From NCBI GenBank assembly GCA_007449985.2, contig VIIQ02000040.1, positions 1 to 64,000 on the forward strand: a stretch of DNA of 64,000 nt, read 5' to 3'. Source of the DNA: Desmodesmus armatus (taxonomy: Eukaryota; Chlorophyta; Chlorophyceae; Sphaeropleales; Scenedesmaceae). The position numbers and the translations under genes are program-made. The notes below the pieces were generated by a model. That model was not told the origin of the DNA. It searched no databases and saw only the letters and a program-made list of their open reading frames with translations. Of this stretch, positions 40,986 to 53,733 are shown one piece after another; position 1 is the first letter of the stretch, and each line of letters begins with the position of its first letter.

Positions 40986-43900
40986 TTACAGTCCCGTTGG
41001 CCCGTTCCCACCCCCACGTTGCCGCCCCTGTCCCTGACCCTGCCTCCACCGTGGTATTGGCCCCCTCTGCTGCGGCGTCAGCTGCTGCCGCTGTTGCTGC
41101 TGCTGCTGCCCTGGGCCGCCGCCGCTGTTGCTGCGCCCGTGTTTGACTACATTCCGCTGTGTGGGCCTTCTACCAGGTGTCCTAGACAGCCCTTCATGCC
41201 AGTCATCATCACCACCAGAGTCATAGTCATGGTCGTAGTAGTCATGTTCAAGTTCATGGCCGAAGTCATCGTCTTCATGGATGTTCATGCGTGCAAGGCT
41301 GTCGGCGGCCTGCTGCTGCTGCCAGGGGTCTGTAGCATCTGTAGGACCGGACGGGTCTGCTCCATTGCTGCTGCTGCCTGCTTGTAGCGATGTCAGCTGT
41401 CTGTCAAGCCTACGCAACAATGGCAGAAGCAGGCACAAACAGAAATCAGATGGCTGGCTGCACACGTTGGCGAGTAGCAGAGGTCACATGCCGGGGCGCA
41501 TTTGTGTGACACAAATCCAGGAGCAGGATGCGTCCCTTCAGGAGATGTGTCAGGAGTCAGGGCTGTTGTCAGCGTCCAGCAGTGCTGGAAAACGATGTAA
41601 CATGGCGTACGCACACGTGCCAAGGCTGTGCACCAGCAAGTCCATGCAGTGCAGATGGCCCCTGCCACCACACATTCATCCACACTAACTGTTCCTGTTA
41701 CTGTTACATGGTTCAGGCTGAGCCTAAACACCCCGTAGGGAGCCAACGAGGCTCATGGGGTATCAGCATCATATAACGCATTTGAATAGACATTGACATT
41801 GACTTGCTGACCACAGGTCCTTGGGAATCCCACTTCAGTAGTTTGGTTTTGAAACCACAAGCAGCATTTGTGGGGTGGTCTGCAGCAGCCCGTCTCAGCG
41901 CTGCTGCTTGTTATGCCCCTTGTATGTTTGCGTTGTGGCCGTAACTGGCACAGGCTATCTAGTGTCCTAGGTCACTGGTCGCCTGGTGGTGTCTTGCTTG
42001 TCTTGCACCAAGGTCGATTTGCTGCTTGCAGCTTGCTGCATGCGCATTGAACCTAGCCGGAAACACGTGTAATGATGATGATGATGATAATGATGAATAG
42101 ACATTGTAGCACTCATCTGAATCTAACAAAGCATCCACGCCCGCACAAACACCTAAGCACCCACTGTAGAGTTCATGCAGCAGCATTTGGGGGTCAAAGC
42201 GCATCTCACCCTCCAAAGTGCTCCTGCAGCACAGCACAGCACGGCACAGCACGGCACACAGCATCAAGCACAGCAGCAAGTTGCACGATGCGCAAGTGTG
42301 CTGAGCAGCCAACTGCAGCAGTGTGTGGCACTTGCTGCACGAGCGCAAGCATTGTGTGAATAGAAGTCAGCCGGTGGTGTATTGCTTGTCTTGCACCAAG
42401 ATCAATTTGTTGCTAGCAGCATGCTGCATGGGCGATCAACCTGGCCGGGAACACGTGTAATGATGGTGGGCCTCAGGTGCAAACGCCTCAAGCACCTTAG
42501 TGAGGGCAGGCCACGGTCACATGACATGTGCACATGCAGCAGCTCCACCAGTGCTGGATCCAGCAGCAGCCCCAAAATCATCACCGAGTAAATACACTTG
42601 CCACACAATCAAGGCATTGCCTACCAAAATCGTGTGGGTTGTGCAGCTAGCAACTAGCACTGATCCTATCTGCGTGTTGGGGCTGCAAGTCGCTCACCTG
42701 TACCCAGCCAGCAGCTCGATGACGTCCTGCACTCCATCAAGCAGCCCCGTCTGGTGCGCCCCGCCCCGCCTGCCACACCCGTACGCCTCCCGGTAGACGC
42801 GGTTGTGCACACTCTGCGCACGCGACTGCAGCCTGTGTGCACGCGGAAACACAGGAAAAAAACGAAAAAGGGCGATAGCAGCAGGCAGCACAGCAAGCAG
42901 CGGTCAGGCACATGACCAGGCAGCATTCTTCTGCAGTCTGTTGCAAATATCCGCGTCTGAATATGGAGGGCATCAAATCCATAAACACACGTACACGGCA
43001 GACATCCAAGGTATCCGGCTGCACTACCAAAACACACAGCCACTACTGGAAACGAGGCTTGCAGTGCCAGAACCTGCCTTGGTTACAACCCTGCCTGATC
43101 ACCTGGCGCACTCTGCCAGAAAGTAGGAATGGTCCAAGCAGCTCAGGTCAGGCTCTGCAGGAAGCAACAGGAAGGTGTTCAGGTATGGACAGCACGCTAG
43201 GCAGGAGCCTGCCCCATGCAGCTGCTGCTATACGAACTATACGAACTATACGAACTACCAACTTAGCTGTGAGGCTGACGATGCTGAACGGCACGTTGGG
43301 GCCTAGCTGCAGTGTCTGCATCAGTTGCATCAGATAGGTGTGCCTACATGTCACAATGCCGAAGGCCCCTGCCTGGCACAGCACAACTGTAGCTGCTGCA
43401 CCCCCCCCCCCCCCAACGCAGCGAGCTGACCTGCTTCAGATGGGTGCTCTGCTGCAGCTGGCTCAGCTGCCTGCACAGCACAGCACAGCACAGCACAGCA
43501 TGGCGCAGGACCGCAAAACAGGCAGAGTATGTGGTTCACCTGTAAGTTCACAGCTGACAAAGGGCCACTACCCCACCAGCCATGAGTACGAATGCTACCC
43601 ACTGACACTGAGAGCGGGCTGTTGCTGGTGGCCGCCAGAGCTGCTGTGCGCTTCACCAATGCCTGCGCATCTGCTAAGCTGATCCCGCATGCCCACACTA
43701 TCACAAAGCGAGCCAGCATGCCCACACAGTCACAAGAGTAAGGTGGCACAATGCCATGTGAGACACCGATTGGGAGACCAAACTGCTGTTCACGGCTGTT
43801 CACCTGCTCACTGCCATCTTCCAGAATCAACGCCTTGACGTCAGCTCGGCAAACTGGACAGCAGGGCTGTTGACGCGTGCCCACCCACTGCTCTATACAG

Positions 43901-44133
43901 CCACGACAGAACTGGTGACCGCAGCCCTTCACTGCTGTTGGCTCCTTCATGCTGGTCATGCATATGTGGCACTGATGTTCGAGTTGGTCCTCATCAGCTT
44001 GGCTTGAGCTAGGCAGCTCCTGCTGCTGTTCCTGCTGCTCCTGGACTCCCTGAGGCTGACGCTGCTCCACAACCGACTGCTGCTGCTCAGTCTCCCCAGG
44101 AAGCTGCTGCAGTTCCTCTGCTGTAGCTGGCAT
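40986..44133 (-). CDS. RING-finger (C3HC4) protein, probable E3 ubiquitin ligase
   Basis: Exons: 44133-43812, 43670-43540, 43466-43431, 43315-43259, 42825-42698, 42223 to about 42153, and about 41409-40986 (TAA). Phases agree up to the sixth exon; the last junction needs a donor near 42160 or one more small exon. The RING finger has all eight ligands: C55, C58, C71, H73, C76, C79, C92 and C95. In known families this binds the E2 enzyme and promotes ubiquitin transfer. The N-terminus is Gln/Glu-rich, and the middle is helical without a domain I recognise. The tail has an Asp/His/Tyr-rich acidic patch and then Gln/Gly/Arg-rich repeats, which may bind nucleic acid. The ATG at 44133 sits right after a possible TTTCAG acceptor, so a 5' UTR intron is likely. 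Confidence 0.75.
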
Positions 44134-44557
44134 GCTGAAACAACGTTGATACAACTATCTCTGTTCAATGCCGCTGGGAGGTGCCCTTTGAGGGCGGTTG
44201 TGGTTGTTGTGGACGTTTCAGCCTACTGCCCCGTGCGAAGCAACCGCCTGTGACCCTCTTATAAACGTGATGCGTGCACCAAATTGGTACATATGATCCA
44301 AAGGCACCAGTATGAAGTCTTCAGGGCATGACACATCATTTGTCATCGTATTCAAGTTGCAATTGCTGGTGCTCAGGTCTCGTACATGAATGGCACTTGC
44401 ACAGACCATCTGCAGCGTCAGTATGCCAATGACCAGGCTCTCCGTAAACACCTCACCTCGACTTGACTGACTTGACTGGATCAGTTTTCACCCGGGCTTC
44501 CTCCCCTGCCCAACATGGGGCCTCCTGCTGGACGGAAAGTCCCAATGCTATGATGTT
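44134..44557. promoter_or_regulatory. Divergent promoter region between the RING gene and the sulfotransferase gene
   Basis: The two coding starts lie head to head 424 bp apart. A TATA-like TTATAAAC is at 44259-44266, about 290 bp before the plus-strand ATG. Confidence 0.45.
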
Positions 44558-47500
44558 ATGAAGTCCAGCTCTATGTCAGGCAGCAGAGCGATGGCCAGGC
44601 TGGCGTCAGCTGTGCTCTCGCTGCTGCTTCTGTCAGCACCCAGCCTGTCAGCAGCAAGCAGCCCAGACACACTGCAGCAGCTTCGGCATGCTGCAAAGCA
44701 TCAACCGAATAGTCCGTTACCGCACGTGCAGCTGGCGCTGGCGCTGCATGAGCTCAACCACCAGCGGCCTGATGGGGGCAGTAGGGTCCCAGAGGCAGAG
44801 CAGGAATACAGGTATGTACATCATGCATGTATGATGAAGCAATTGTCATTTTGCAATGCACGATGTTGGACATGACTTCTTCTGAACCACAGCATGTTGG
44901 GCTTCAAAGTTTGCATGAGCCAAGGTCCAATGTTTGTCCTGCCTGCGTGTGTGCAACGGGACAAAAGCTGCACAGCCTGTTCATGCCGCAAGCGCTATAC
45001 TGCGACTGCTACCATGCCCTGGGTGATGTGCTGTACATTTTGCCTGTGCTGCAGGAAAGCACTGTCCCTGATCAGCCCACATGGAGAGCATGCGCCCATC
45101 TACATGCATGTGCAAGGAAACTTGGGAGCGCTGCTGCTCAGTGCCGACCGGCCTACAGAAGCCATCACTGAGTTCCAGGCAGCCTTGAAGCTCGGACAGC
45201 AGCTGGAACAGCAGCTCCAACAGAAAATCAAGCAGCTAACAACCAAGAAGAAACAGAAAGGACAGAAAAAGCCACAGCAGCAGCAGGGCCTGTCGGAGCT
45301 GCAGCAGGAACTCCAGGATGTGCAGCAGCAGCTGGGAGGGACGCTGTTTAATCTGGGAAAGGCCCTGACATCTGTGGGAAGGTAGGAGGGGTACCATGGT
45401 CTGCTGCTGCAGCTGAGTTGGTATAAGGGTGGGGAGCACACACTGTTGGCAGCAGCATGATGGAGCAGCCATGCACTGCCCAATTGGAATGGCAAGCCTT
45501 GGTCCTCCACCACTTGGCTTCTCTTCATTGGGCTGTTTGTGGCTGTAGTTCGGCCAAACAAGGGTACGGTGCCACAGACTGAGTCCACCCGAGACCGTCA
45601 GGCACTCGACATCTTCTCCCACCCTGTGCCTCACTGCTTCATTTGCGACTGCCCCGTTTGCTGCTGTCCGCTTATTTCCAGGCTGTCAGAAGCTGACGAT
45701 GTTCATGCCCAGGCAGCCACCACAGCGCATGGTCATGACTTTGGCAGCTATGGCAAGTCACTGGCAGCCATGCGCAAAATCAGTCCTGATGCTGCTGCCC
45801 AGGCGATAAAGGTAGGCTGGCCATGCTCACACCATCTGTCTCGGTGTGGTTGTGCGGGGGGGGGGGGGGGATACATCGGGATGTTGTTGCGTCTGTGCCT
45901 GCTCAGCTGCAGCTCTTGAACGATGGCGCAGTAAAAAGGTCTGAGGGTGTTGTGTGAGGTGAAGCAGGGAAATCAGTTCTTGACCAATGCTGTCCAACCA
46001 TGCCGCTGTCATTGTGGTGTGCCACTGCGGACAGGTCTGTGAAGCCGCCACCAAGCACTTTGCAGCAGCACAGCCCAGCCTGGCCTTCCTACAAGACGTG
46101 CAGCCGCCAGCAGCTGCTGCAGAAGCAGGCGATGCCGTGGACCTTGAAGAGAGCGGCACTAGTGACCAGCATGAGGCACTGTCCTTGGATTGGATTAGCA
46201 AGGCAGCCAGTGTGGACCTTGTATGGCTGTACTTTGCCCTCTACAAGCACTACCACCATGGCAAGTAAGACAAAGCATGGGCTGGTATGGGGAGATGGGC
46301 GGCAGGAGGGAGGGCAGGAGACCTGGCCAGGGTTAGTGAGGTCAACAGCAAGGCCCCACCTTACATTGGACTAGGTCTCTTGCCTTGCGCCAGTCAAACA
46401 CTCAGGCCGCCTTTTAGGGCAGTTTCAGTTGCTCACTCTTGCTACTGGGTGCACACATGCGTTGCTGATGTCACACAGCCCCTTGAGCACACAGCCCGAG
46501 CTGCTGGCTGCTGGCTCGTGTTGGAAGTGCAACGTCGAGTCCTTGAGCAGCTGTCTCATTCAGGTCTCGGCACTCTGTCCCCAGCACCTGCATGCTATGC
46601 ACTGCACTGTACACTAGAGTACGTACACGCTTGTACTTTACTGTAACATACTGTTATGTGGTGTCTGTGCTGTACTGTACTGCACTGTACACCAGGCGCA
46701 CCAACCTCGCCTGGCACTACCTCCAGACCGGCAACCGCATCATGGCAGCACATGTCAGCCACGACTTGCTCAAGGAGCAACGGAATCTGCAGCAGATCAA
46801 GAGCCTATTCAGGGCCCCTTTTGTGACGTCAGGGCTGCAGGACAGGACAGCCGTGTTCATTGTGGGCATGCCAAGGTCTGGCAGTACCCTAGTGGAGCAG
46901 ATGCTGGCAAGCCACTCACAGGTGTGTGCTAGCATTGTGTGAGAGGGCGAGGCATGTAAGGATGGGAGAAGCGAGGGCACCCACCGCACTTCGTACAGTC
47001 TGCACACTGTGCATGTACGGGGAAAGCGCAGGCAGCAATCGCCCAAACCTTGGTAGAGGCATGCAATCAAGAGAGACGTGGGGGGGGGGGGGGTCGGGCT
47101 GCCCAGCAAAGTCGTCTTCAGCATGGGCAGCCATATAGAGTGCAGATAGGTCTGGCAGCACCCTAGTGGAGCAGATGCTGGCCAGCCATTCACAGGTGTG
47201 TGGGCAATGTGCGACGAGTTTAGACATGGCAGTTGTAGAGCACCCACAAGCACGCCATATGAGCATGTGCAGCCGCCTTACAAGGTGGCGTCTGCACATG
47301 TGTGGGATCTGGGATGTGGGTATGCCTTGGTCTGGCAGTACCCTAGTGGAGCAGATGCTGGCCAGCCACTCACAAGTGTGTGGGCATGGTGCGAAAGCCA
47401 TACCTTCAAGGACATGGGTGCGAGAGCCTGATCAGGAGGCATGCAAGTGGGGGTGAAGAAACGCGAGTGGTGGTAACAGCAAATGCACTTATGTGAGGGG

Positions 47501-49068
47501 CTCCCAAGGTTGCAGACACTGTCTGAGCTGTTTTGTTGTCTTGGTCAGCAAGCCGCAGATGCCACTTTGTCATTCAAGCCTGCATGCTTTTGGTGCTGCG
47601 GAGTATCATCACTGCGTTGTGTGGCTGCTGACTGCACAGGTGTTTGCCGCTGGTGAGGACACTGCGATGGCGCCCCTGACCCCAGCCATCAACCAGGCCC
47701 TTGCCGCCTCACCCCCACAAGACCACCCATCACTACTACATCAGTTTGGCAAACAATACTTGACAACCATGCGTTCCAAAGTACCAGAGCATTTTCTGGC
47801 ACACAAACAAGCCAGCACACCTGCTTCAGGGACCTCGAGTGCTACCAGCACCCAGCACCCACACATTGTCGACAAGATGCTGCGCAATATGTGGCTTGTC
47901 GGGTACATCCACATGCTGCTGCCGGATGCGTGCATCCTGCACGTTGCACGGCATCCCATGGATGTGGCCATGAGCTGCTATGCTCAGCCGTTTGGCTACA
48001 GCACCTCTGCCCTTGCGTGGGCGTGGGATCTGTCGTCGATTGCCAGCCAGATACAGATGACGTGGGAGCTTGCAGAGCATTGGGAGCAGCAGCTGCCTGG
48101 CAGGGTGCAAACAGGTGAGACCCTCACCGGCACTGCCGGCAGCTTGTGCATTGTGTCATGTGTATCCGCCCCATCTGCCTTCACTTACCATCTTATTTTA
48201 TTGAGAATATTTATACAAGGGCCATAGGTGAGCTTGTAGAGCACGTATTCTCCATGCAGATTGCAGCCCCAGCCTTGCAGCCTCACATGCCTCAACACCC
48301 ATACTGTCCAAACGACCACGTGCTGCCTATGTGTGCCGTCCTGCAGTGTTTTATGAGGAGTTGGTTGAGCGTCCTGAGGCTGTTGCACGGCGGCTGCTGT
48401 CAGCCTGTGGGCTGGCGTGGGAGCCTGGTGTGCTGCAGTTCCATGACACAGCCAGGTCTGTGCAGACAGCCAGCATGGAGCAGGTGAGCAGGATAACATG
48501 GATGCTCTGTGCTTTGGTCTGTGCGCTCAGTGCACAAGCGACCATACTGAATTGAGTAAGGGATTCAGGGGTGAGCCCTTGTCCTGTATACCCTACCCCC
48601 CCCCCTTTTGTATACGCTGGTGTTGCCTTAGGAATGTAAAAGATGCACAGCTGTCAGCAAAGGTAGCAGACTACTGAATATTCCCTTGGGCAGTTTAGGG
48701 GCAGGAGTCAATGGCTGAGGTGGTGGGGGGGGGGACATGCGTGCAAAGACAGCACAGTCACTGAAGCAGTACGGCTGGCATCAGCATCTGCAAGGTGTAG
48801 TACATTTGAGTGTGGCCTGACACTGTAAGTTGTGTGGTGCTTGCGTTGTGCATGCATGCAGGTGCGTCAGCCCCTATACAAGACGTCAGTGCAACGGTGG
48901 AAGCAGTACCAGCAGCAGTTGGAGCCTCTACGGGAAGCACTGGCACCGCTGATCGCAAGATATGAACAGATGTTGAGTCAGCGGCTCACAGCACCAGACA
49001 CCCAAACAGACACACGACAGCATGATGATGGTCTAGCAGGCAGTGCCGGTGTCAAGGACGAGTTGTGA
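44558..49068 (+). CDS. Secretory-pathway TPR-sulfotransferase with a C-terminal KDEL
   Basis: Exons: 44558-44811, (44893-44924), 44993-45022, 45117-45381, 45682-45811, 46035-46264, 46696-46921, 47640-48114, 48347-48483 and 48862-49068. The phases agree; the bracketed exon is the weakest. A signal peptide (M-A-R-L-A-S-A-V-L-S-L-L-L-L-S) leads into TPR-like helices (H-A-L-G-N-L-G-A-L-L and E-A-I-T-E-F-Q-A-A-L). The sulfotransferase domain has the PAPS 5'-phosphosulfate loop G-M-P-R-S-G-S-T-L-V-E-Q-M-L and the 3'-phosphate motif I-L-H-V-A-R-H-P-M-D-V. Family members transfer sulfate from PAPS to protein tyrosine or carbohydrate. The last four residues are K-D-E-L, the classical ER-retrieval signal, so it should act in the ER or early Golgi. 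The substrate is unknown. The intron 46922-47639 holds decayed copies of the PAPS-loop exon. Confidence 0.85.
47148..47386 (+). repeat. Two decayed copies of the PAPS-loop exon inside the next intron
   Basis: The exon end at 46875-46921 (GTCTGGCAGTACCCTAGTGG...GCCACTCACAGGTGTGTG) recurs at about 47150-47205 and 47330-47386 with a few changes. One copy has AAG for the CAG before its donor. They lack the upstream part of the exon, so they are probably not used. Confidence 0.85.
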
Positions 49069-50800
49069 TTTGGTTGACGGGTGCTTTACAATCATGTCGA
49101 CTATGAGGGCAGCGTTGTACAGGGAGAGACTGACACGGACAGCGTGTGAGCTTGTGTACGTTCTGGCATGTTTGGAGTGTAGTTTCCCCTTTGATCGGAC
49201 CAGCTCTGCTTGAAATGCAGCTGCTGTGGCAGCCGCTGCTGGCATGATGGTACGTTGCACTGTGGGCTACATCACAATGTGCTGCACCTCTTTGATCAAT
49301 ACTGCACGCCATAATCATCAATACTGCACGCTTGTGCAACATGTGTTGTTGTGTCTCAGCCGTGCGACCTGTTGAATTTGCTTTTAACAGGTTGCTCGCA
49401 GCTGCTGAAAGAAAGGGACATTTATGGGGATGCCTCGCTGCTGCTGCTGCTATCTCCCCCCCCCCTACTATTTCCAGAGTTTTGTGGCCCTGACACAAAG
49501 TGTGCTGGCTTGCAGCAATGCTGGGCCAGTTTTCAGCAGCACGCAGCTGAACTGAGACTTTGTACCCTACCGCGTTGCGTCTTCATCCAGTCAGCACAGT
49601 GGAGGTGTTGTGGTGGTGCTCAGGCAGCTGCCCTGTGCAGCATGCTGCAGCACTGTTCAGTGAGGAAGTGCGCCCAGCCCCGTAGCTGTTAGGTGAAAAA
49701 GTGCGCCCAGCCCCGTAGCCGTGCTGATAACTTTCACAGTTGTATTATTTGTCGATGTCGAAACACGTTTTCCCGGCTTCTTGCATCCCCAGCCCTAACA
49801 CCAGCAATAACAGCTACAGCCAGTCTGTCATTTTGTCCTGGACGAGCATAAGTGCTGGCGCACGAGCTCCTTCATTCATTGCGAACCCATTCAGCAAGCT
49901 TGTTGCACAGTTTCTGTAGTAAGCAGCAACAGTATCATGGCCTTGCTCTGGCCCGTTGTTGAGGCAGCTTGGCCCATTGTTGAGGCAGACCAGCTGGACA
50001 CCACCCAGCCTGACTGCTCTATCTACTCCTTCATGTAGAAGGCGAGTAAGGCTTAGTCGATTCTTGTGAGGTGAGTCCGTGTGCCTCTCGTCCTGGTGTT
50101 GACAATGCACCTGTACATCGTGGCTTTGGGTCTGTCTCGTTCTCTTGCTGCGCCTGCCTGCCATCTAGCAACCACTTCATTTGTAGAATGCACCTTCTAT
50201 CTGCTGGTTGGTCCGTGCTTCCAGGTTGAGCAGCGCGATGACGACAAGGCAAGGCCAGGAGATCTCCACAAGCATCCGTCCAAGCTGCCCCTGCCTGCAG
50301 ACGCCAGCCTTAGCTGACCAAGTGAGCCATCAGGTGGTTTCTGCTGGTTCAAGATCTAGATGCAGTCCGTAGCAAGCAGCAAGAAGCACCCTTGAAGTGC
50401 AGCAGCAGCAGCAGGGGTGGACAGGTGCAGATGCCTGATGTGCTTAAGACGGACAGTGCTGCTCTCTGGTTCTACTGGCTTGCTGTCGCCATCTTCATCC
50501 ACCTTGCTTTCTGTGACGAAGTGCTCAACATCAGCAGCAGCAGGGGGGGGACAAGGGCTTGATGAGGCACGTCTTGTGCAGCAGCAGGCAGCAGACAGTG
50601 CTGGGCAACTCCTGCTGCAGATAAATTTGCTACTGTTCCCACAGCTGCTGTTTTGTTGTCACTGGTGCTGCCAGTGCCGGGTCTCCAAGTACAAGTTTGA
50701 CACCACCTGCAAGCAAACACCGTGCACAGCGCTCCCAGGCTGTCAACATCTCCAAGTAGGTCCTTGCTACTAAGATAAGCAGCAGCAGGGGCAGCGGCAG
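49069..50800. other. Interval without a supported gene
   Basis: This includes the 3' UTR of the sulfotransferase gene and a short direct repeat (AGTGCGCCCAGCCCCGTAGC at about 49670-49722). No convincing coding or RNA gene was seen. Confidence 0.5.
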
Positions 50801-50814
50801 CACTTCCGAGCTCG

Positions 50815-51070
50815 CGGCGTATTGTTTGTGGTGGAAGCAGCACGTGGTTGACCCAGCATGATGTGACTTCTGCCAGCAGCAGCATCGGCAGTTGAGCTTA
50901 CTCACCACTTCCCCCCTCCCTCGTTCTGTCTGCCTGCCCTGTCATGCTGCCCTGCTGTGTATGTTGCAGGAGGCGCAAGCACCAACAGACAGCAAGTGGA
51001 CACAAGGGAGACAAGTCCATATGATATGGCCTCGGTGAGTCCTTGCGCTGCTGAGTGAACCGTGATAGGT
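50815..51070 (+). repeat. Dispersed diverged copy of the 10.7-13.9 kb composite repeat
   Basis: It contains TTTGTGGTGGAAGCAGCACG, a pyrimidine-rich segment (CCCCCCTCCCTCGTTCTGTC), TGTATGTTGCAGGAGGCGCA and a GGCCTCGGTGAGTCCTTGCG block. These match, in order, the landmarks at about 13310, 13026-13090, 13080 and 13955-13985. Confidence 0.75.
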
Positions 51071-51198
51071 GCTGCCTTTCAGTCATTTGTGATGAGTTTT
51101 GTGCTGGTAGCAGCAGGACACTGCGGTGTAAGCAGGGCAGCAGACTGATACAGACAGCAGCAGCGGCAGCAGGACAGCATCAGGAAAGTTAGGGAAAG

Positions 51199-51262
51199 TG
51201 TGCGGACCACTGGCGGACCTAAGCGGACCCTCAGGCAATGACCGGTGCGGACCTGTGCGGAC
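51199..51262. repeat. Cluster of five GCGGAC motifs
   Basis: GCGGAC(C/T) occurs at 51202, 51213, 51223, 51246 and 51256, all in one orientation. A matching cluster lies at 57404-57456 beyond the other end of the recombinase gene. Confidence 0.7.
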
Positions 51263-51591
51263 TCCCTGCCCCCACCATGACTGGCTCATGCCTTAGCACC
51301 CCCTCCTCAATGCCCTCACACCCCCCCAGTGCTGGACTGCATTTGGCCGCTCACAGCAGACAGTCACCCAGTAAACCTGACGTGGCACCAAAGCACAAGC
51401 AATGATATATGCAGCGCGTTCGATCATTAATTTACAACAGAAACAATACTGCAACTGGTAAGGGGCTATGCGGACGCATAACATCAACGACTGAAGGATC
51501 GATCAAACTCGGTGATCACAACAACAACTTCAAGATCAGCCAACGACCAACTTGCACCACAACCTGGCATCTTGCGCCCCCAAAACAATTA

Positions 51592-52196
51592 TTAACAACG
51601 TGTTGCCGGCCCACAACCCCTGCTCCTTTGGTTGGCCCTGCCAGCCCTGCTGCCAGCCCTGGCCCTCGCCCGCGGCGGCTGCTGCTCCTGTGCCTCCCCT
51701 GCTGCCCCCTCCTCCCCCTCCCCCTGCACCTGCTGCCGGCGCCGCTTGGGCCTGCCGGGCCGTGCAGCACCAGCAGCTGCAGCTGCCTGGCCAGCAGCTG
51801 CCAGGCCGCTGCTGCTGTCACTCTCTGCTGCCACCTTGGTGCCCTTCTTCTTGAGGTACTTGGTGAAGTAAGCCGAGGGCTTCATCTTGTACTCCAAGTC
51901 CAGCGCTGCTGCTGCATCTGCGTAGCTGGCGATGTCATCGGCACTGTGTGCTGCTGTCAGCTGCTTGGCCCTGCCCTTCACAACTCCCCAGAGCATCCTG
52001 TGGTCGCTCCAGCGGCGCTTGTCACACCCCTTGCGCCAGCTGGAGCCTACCTTCTCAAGCTCTATCCGTGTCTGGCTGTAGCCGGGGGCCTGCTCATCAG
52101 TGTACCAGCTGGTGTACTGCCGGAAGGTGGAGAAGGCGCTCATTGCAGGCACAGGGCCAGGCTCAGCCACGCTGCTCTCGCCCCCAGCTGCGTCCC

Positions 52197-52237
<41 letters not shown>

Positions 52238-53699
52238 CCTGCAGCAGGAGGTATCTGCTGCATGCCTGCCCCAGGTGGCGCTGGCCCCAACATGCCTCCC
52301 AAACCCTGACCTCCCTGCTGCTCTGAGAGCTTTCCTACGATGTAATCCCCCAATGCCACCATGACCTGCGCTGAGCGTCCCATGTCTGACCTGTAGCCAA
52401 GCGCTGCTGCTGTCGCAGGCAACCTGCTGATGGTGGGCTCCAGGAACCCAAAGGGGTTGCCACTCAGCTGCAGGGCGGGCTGCTGAAGAGCAGCAGCAGC
52501 TTGCAAGACAGACTGCTGCTGCTGCTGCTCCTGCTGCAAACCAGCCCGTGCATTGCTGGCCACCTGCTGCTCAAGGCTATTCAGCAGTGCGAGCCCTTCT
52601 GGGCCAACATGCGACCGCAGCTGCTGCAGCAAAGCAGCAGTCGCCTGCTGCTGCTGTCCCTGCTGTTCCTGCTGCGGCAGCTGCTGTGGCGGCTGCTGGA
52701 AGACGTGTTGCTGCTGCTGCTGCTGCGGCAGCTGCTGAAAGAGCTGCTGCTGTGCATGGAGTGGCCAGCCTGCAGCCGCTGCTGCTGCTGTAGCTGCTGT
52801 GGGACCAGGCTGCTGCCAGAGCTGCTGGTTGCCCATGGAATGGCCAGGCTGCAGCCGCGGCTGCTGCTGCTTCAGCTGCTGTGGGACCAGACCTGCACGC
52901 CAAGGCTGTGCGGCACACATGCCAGCAATGTGCTGCTGCTGTTGCTGCTCCTCCTCCTCACCCAGCCACCAGCTGTGGGTGTGATCACCAGGGGAGACGG
53001 CTGCGCGAGCAGCAAACTGTGAGCGAGGCCTCATCCCCCCTGCCGGTGAGTAAAACATGGGGCTGCTGACCATCTGCTGCTGGTGGCCTGGCTCTTCAAC
53101 CTCATACATCTGCATGATGTCAGCTGCCTCCTGCCTGCTGTGCTGTGCTGGACCCTGCTGCTGCTGTTGGCGTGGGCGGCGCTGCTGCTGCTGCTGCTGC
53201 TGCTGCTGCCGCGGTGGCTGCCGCTGCCGCAACACACGGGCTTGCCCCTCGGGCATGTCTTCTGGCTCCTGCACATGCACAAATGGCATACATGCAGAGG
53301 TGATGAGCATTGTCAGCACTTTGCCGGCCCAGGTGTGATTGAAAAGCGGTGATCTTCTCAGGCAGCACAACTGAGTTTGAATAGCTGGTAGGCACGCGCC
53401 TGCTGTCTCTGCAGAAGAAACCCGTGTGAAGTGCACTCCCGCTCACCTCGCTTTCTGCTGCCGACGCCTCCTCACTTGCCCCATCTGCCTCTGCTGCTGC
53501 CTCTTCCTCAGCAGCAACAAGCTCCTCCCGCTGCTGCTGCAGTTCTGCCAACTGTGCAGCACTGAGGCCATCTGGGCCACACTTCAGCTGCTGCAGGATA
53601 GCAGCCAGTTCCTCTTCTTCAGAGACTGGCTGCTGCTGCCTCTGCTGCTGCAATCCGACCTGGCCATGGCTGCTGCCTGCAGCTGCTGGTGGCGGCTCG

Positions 53700-53733
<34 letters not shown>

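Noticed and set aside
52501..53022. Plus-strand leucine-rich frames opposite the last exon of the recombinase gene
   Set aside because: They are the antisense of CAG-encoded glutamine tracts (CTG read as Leu).
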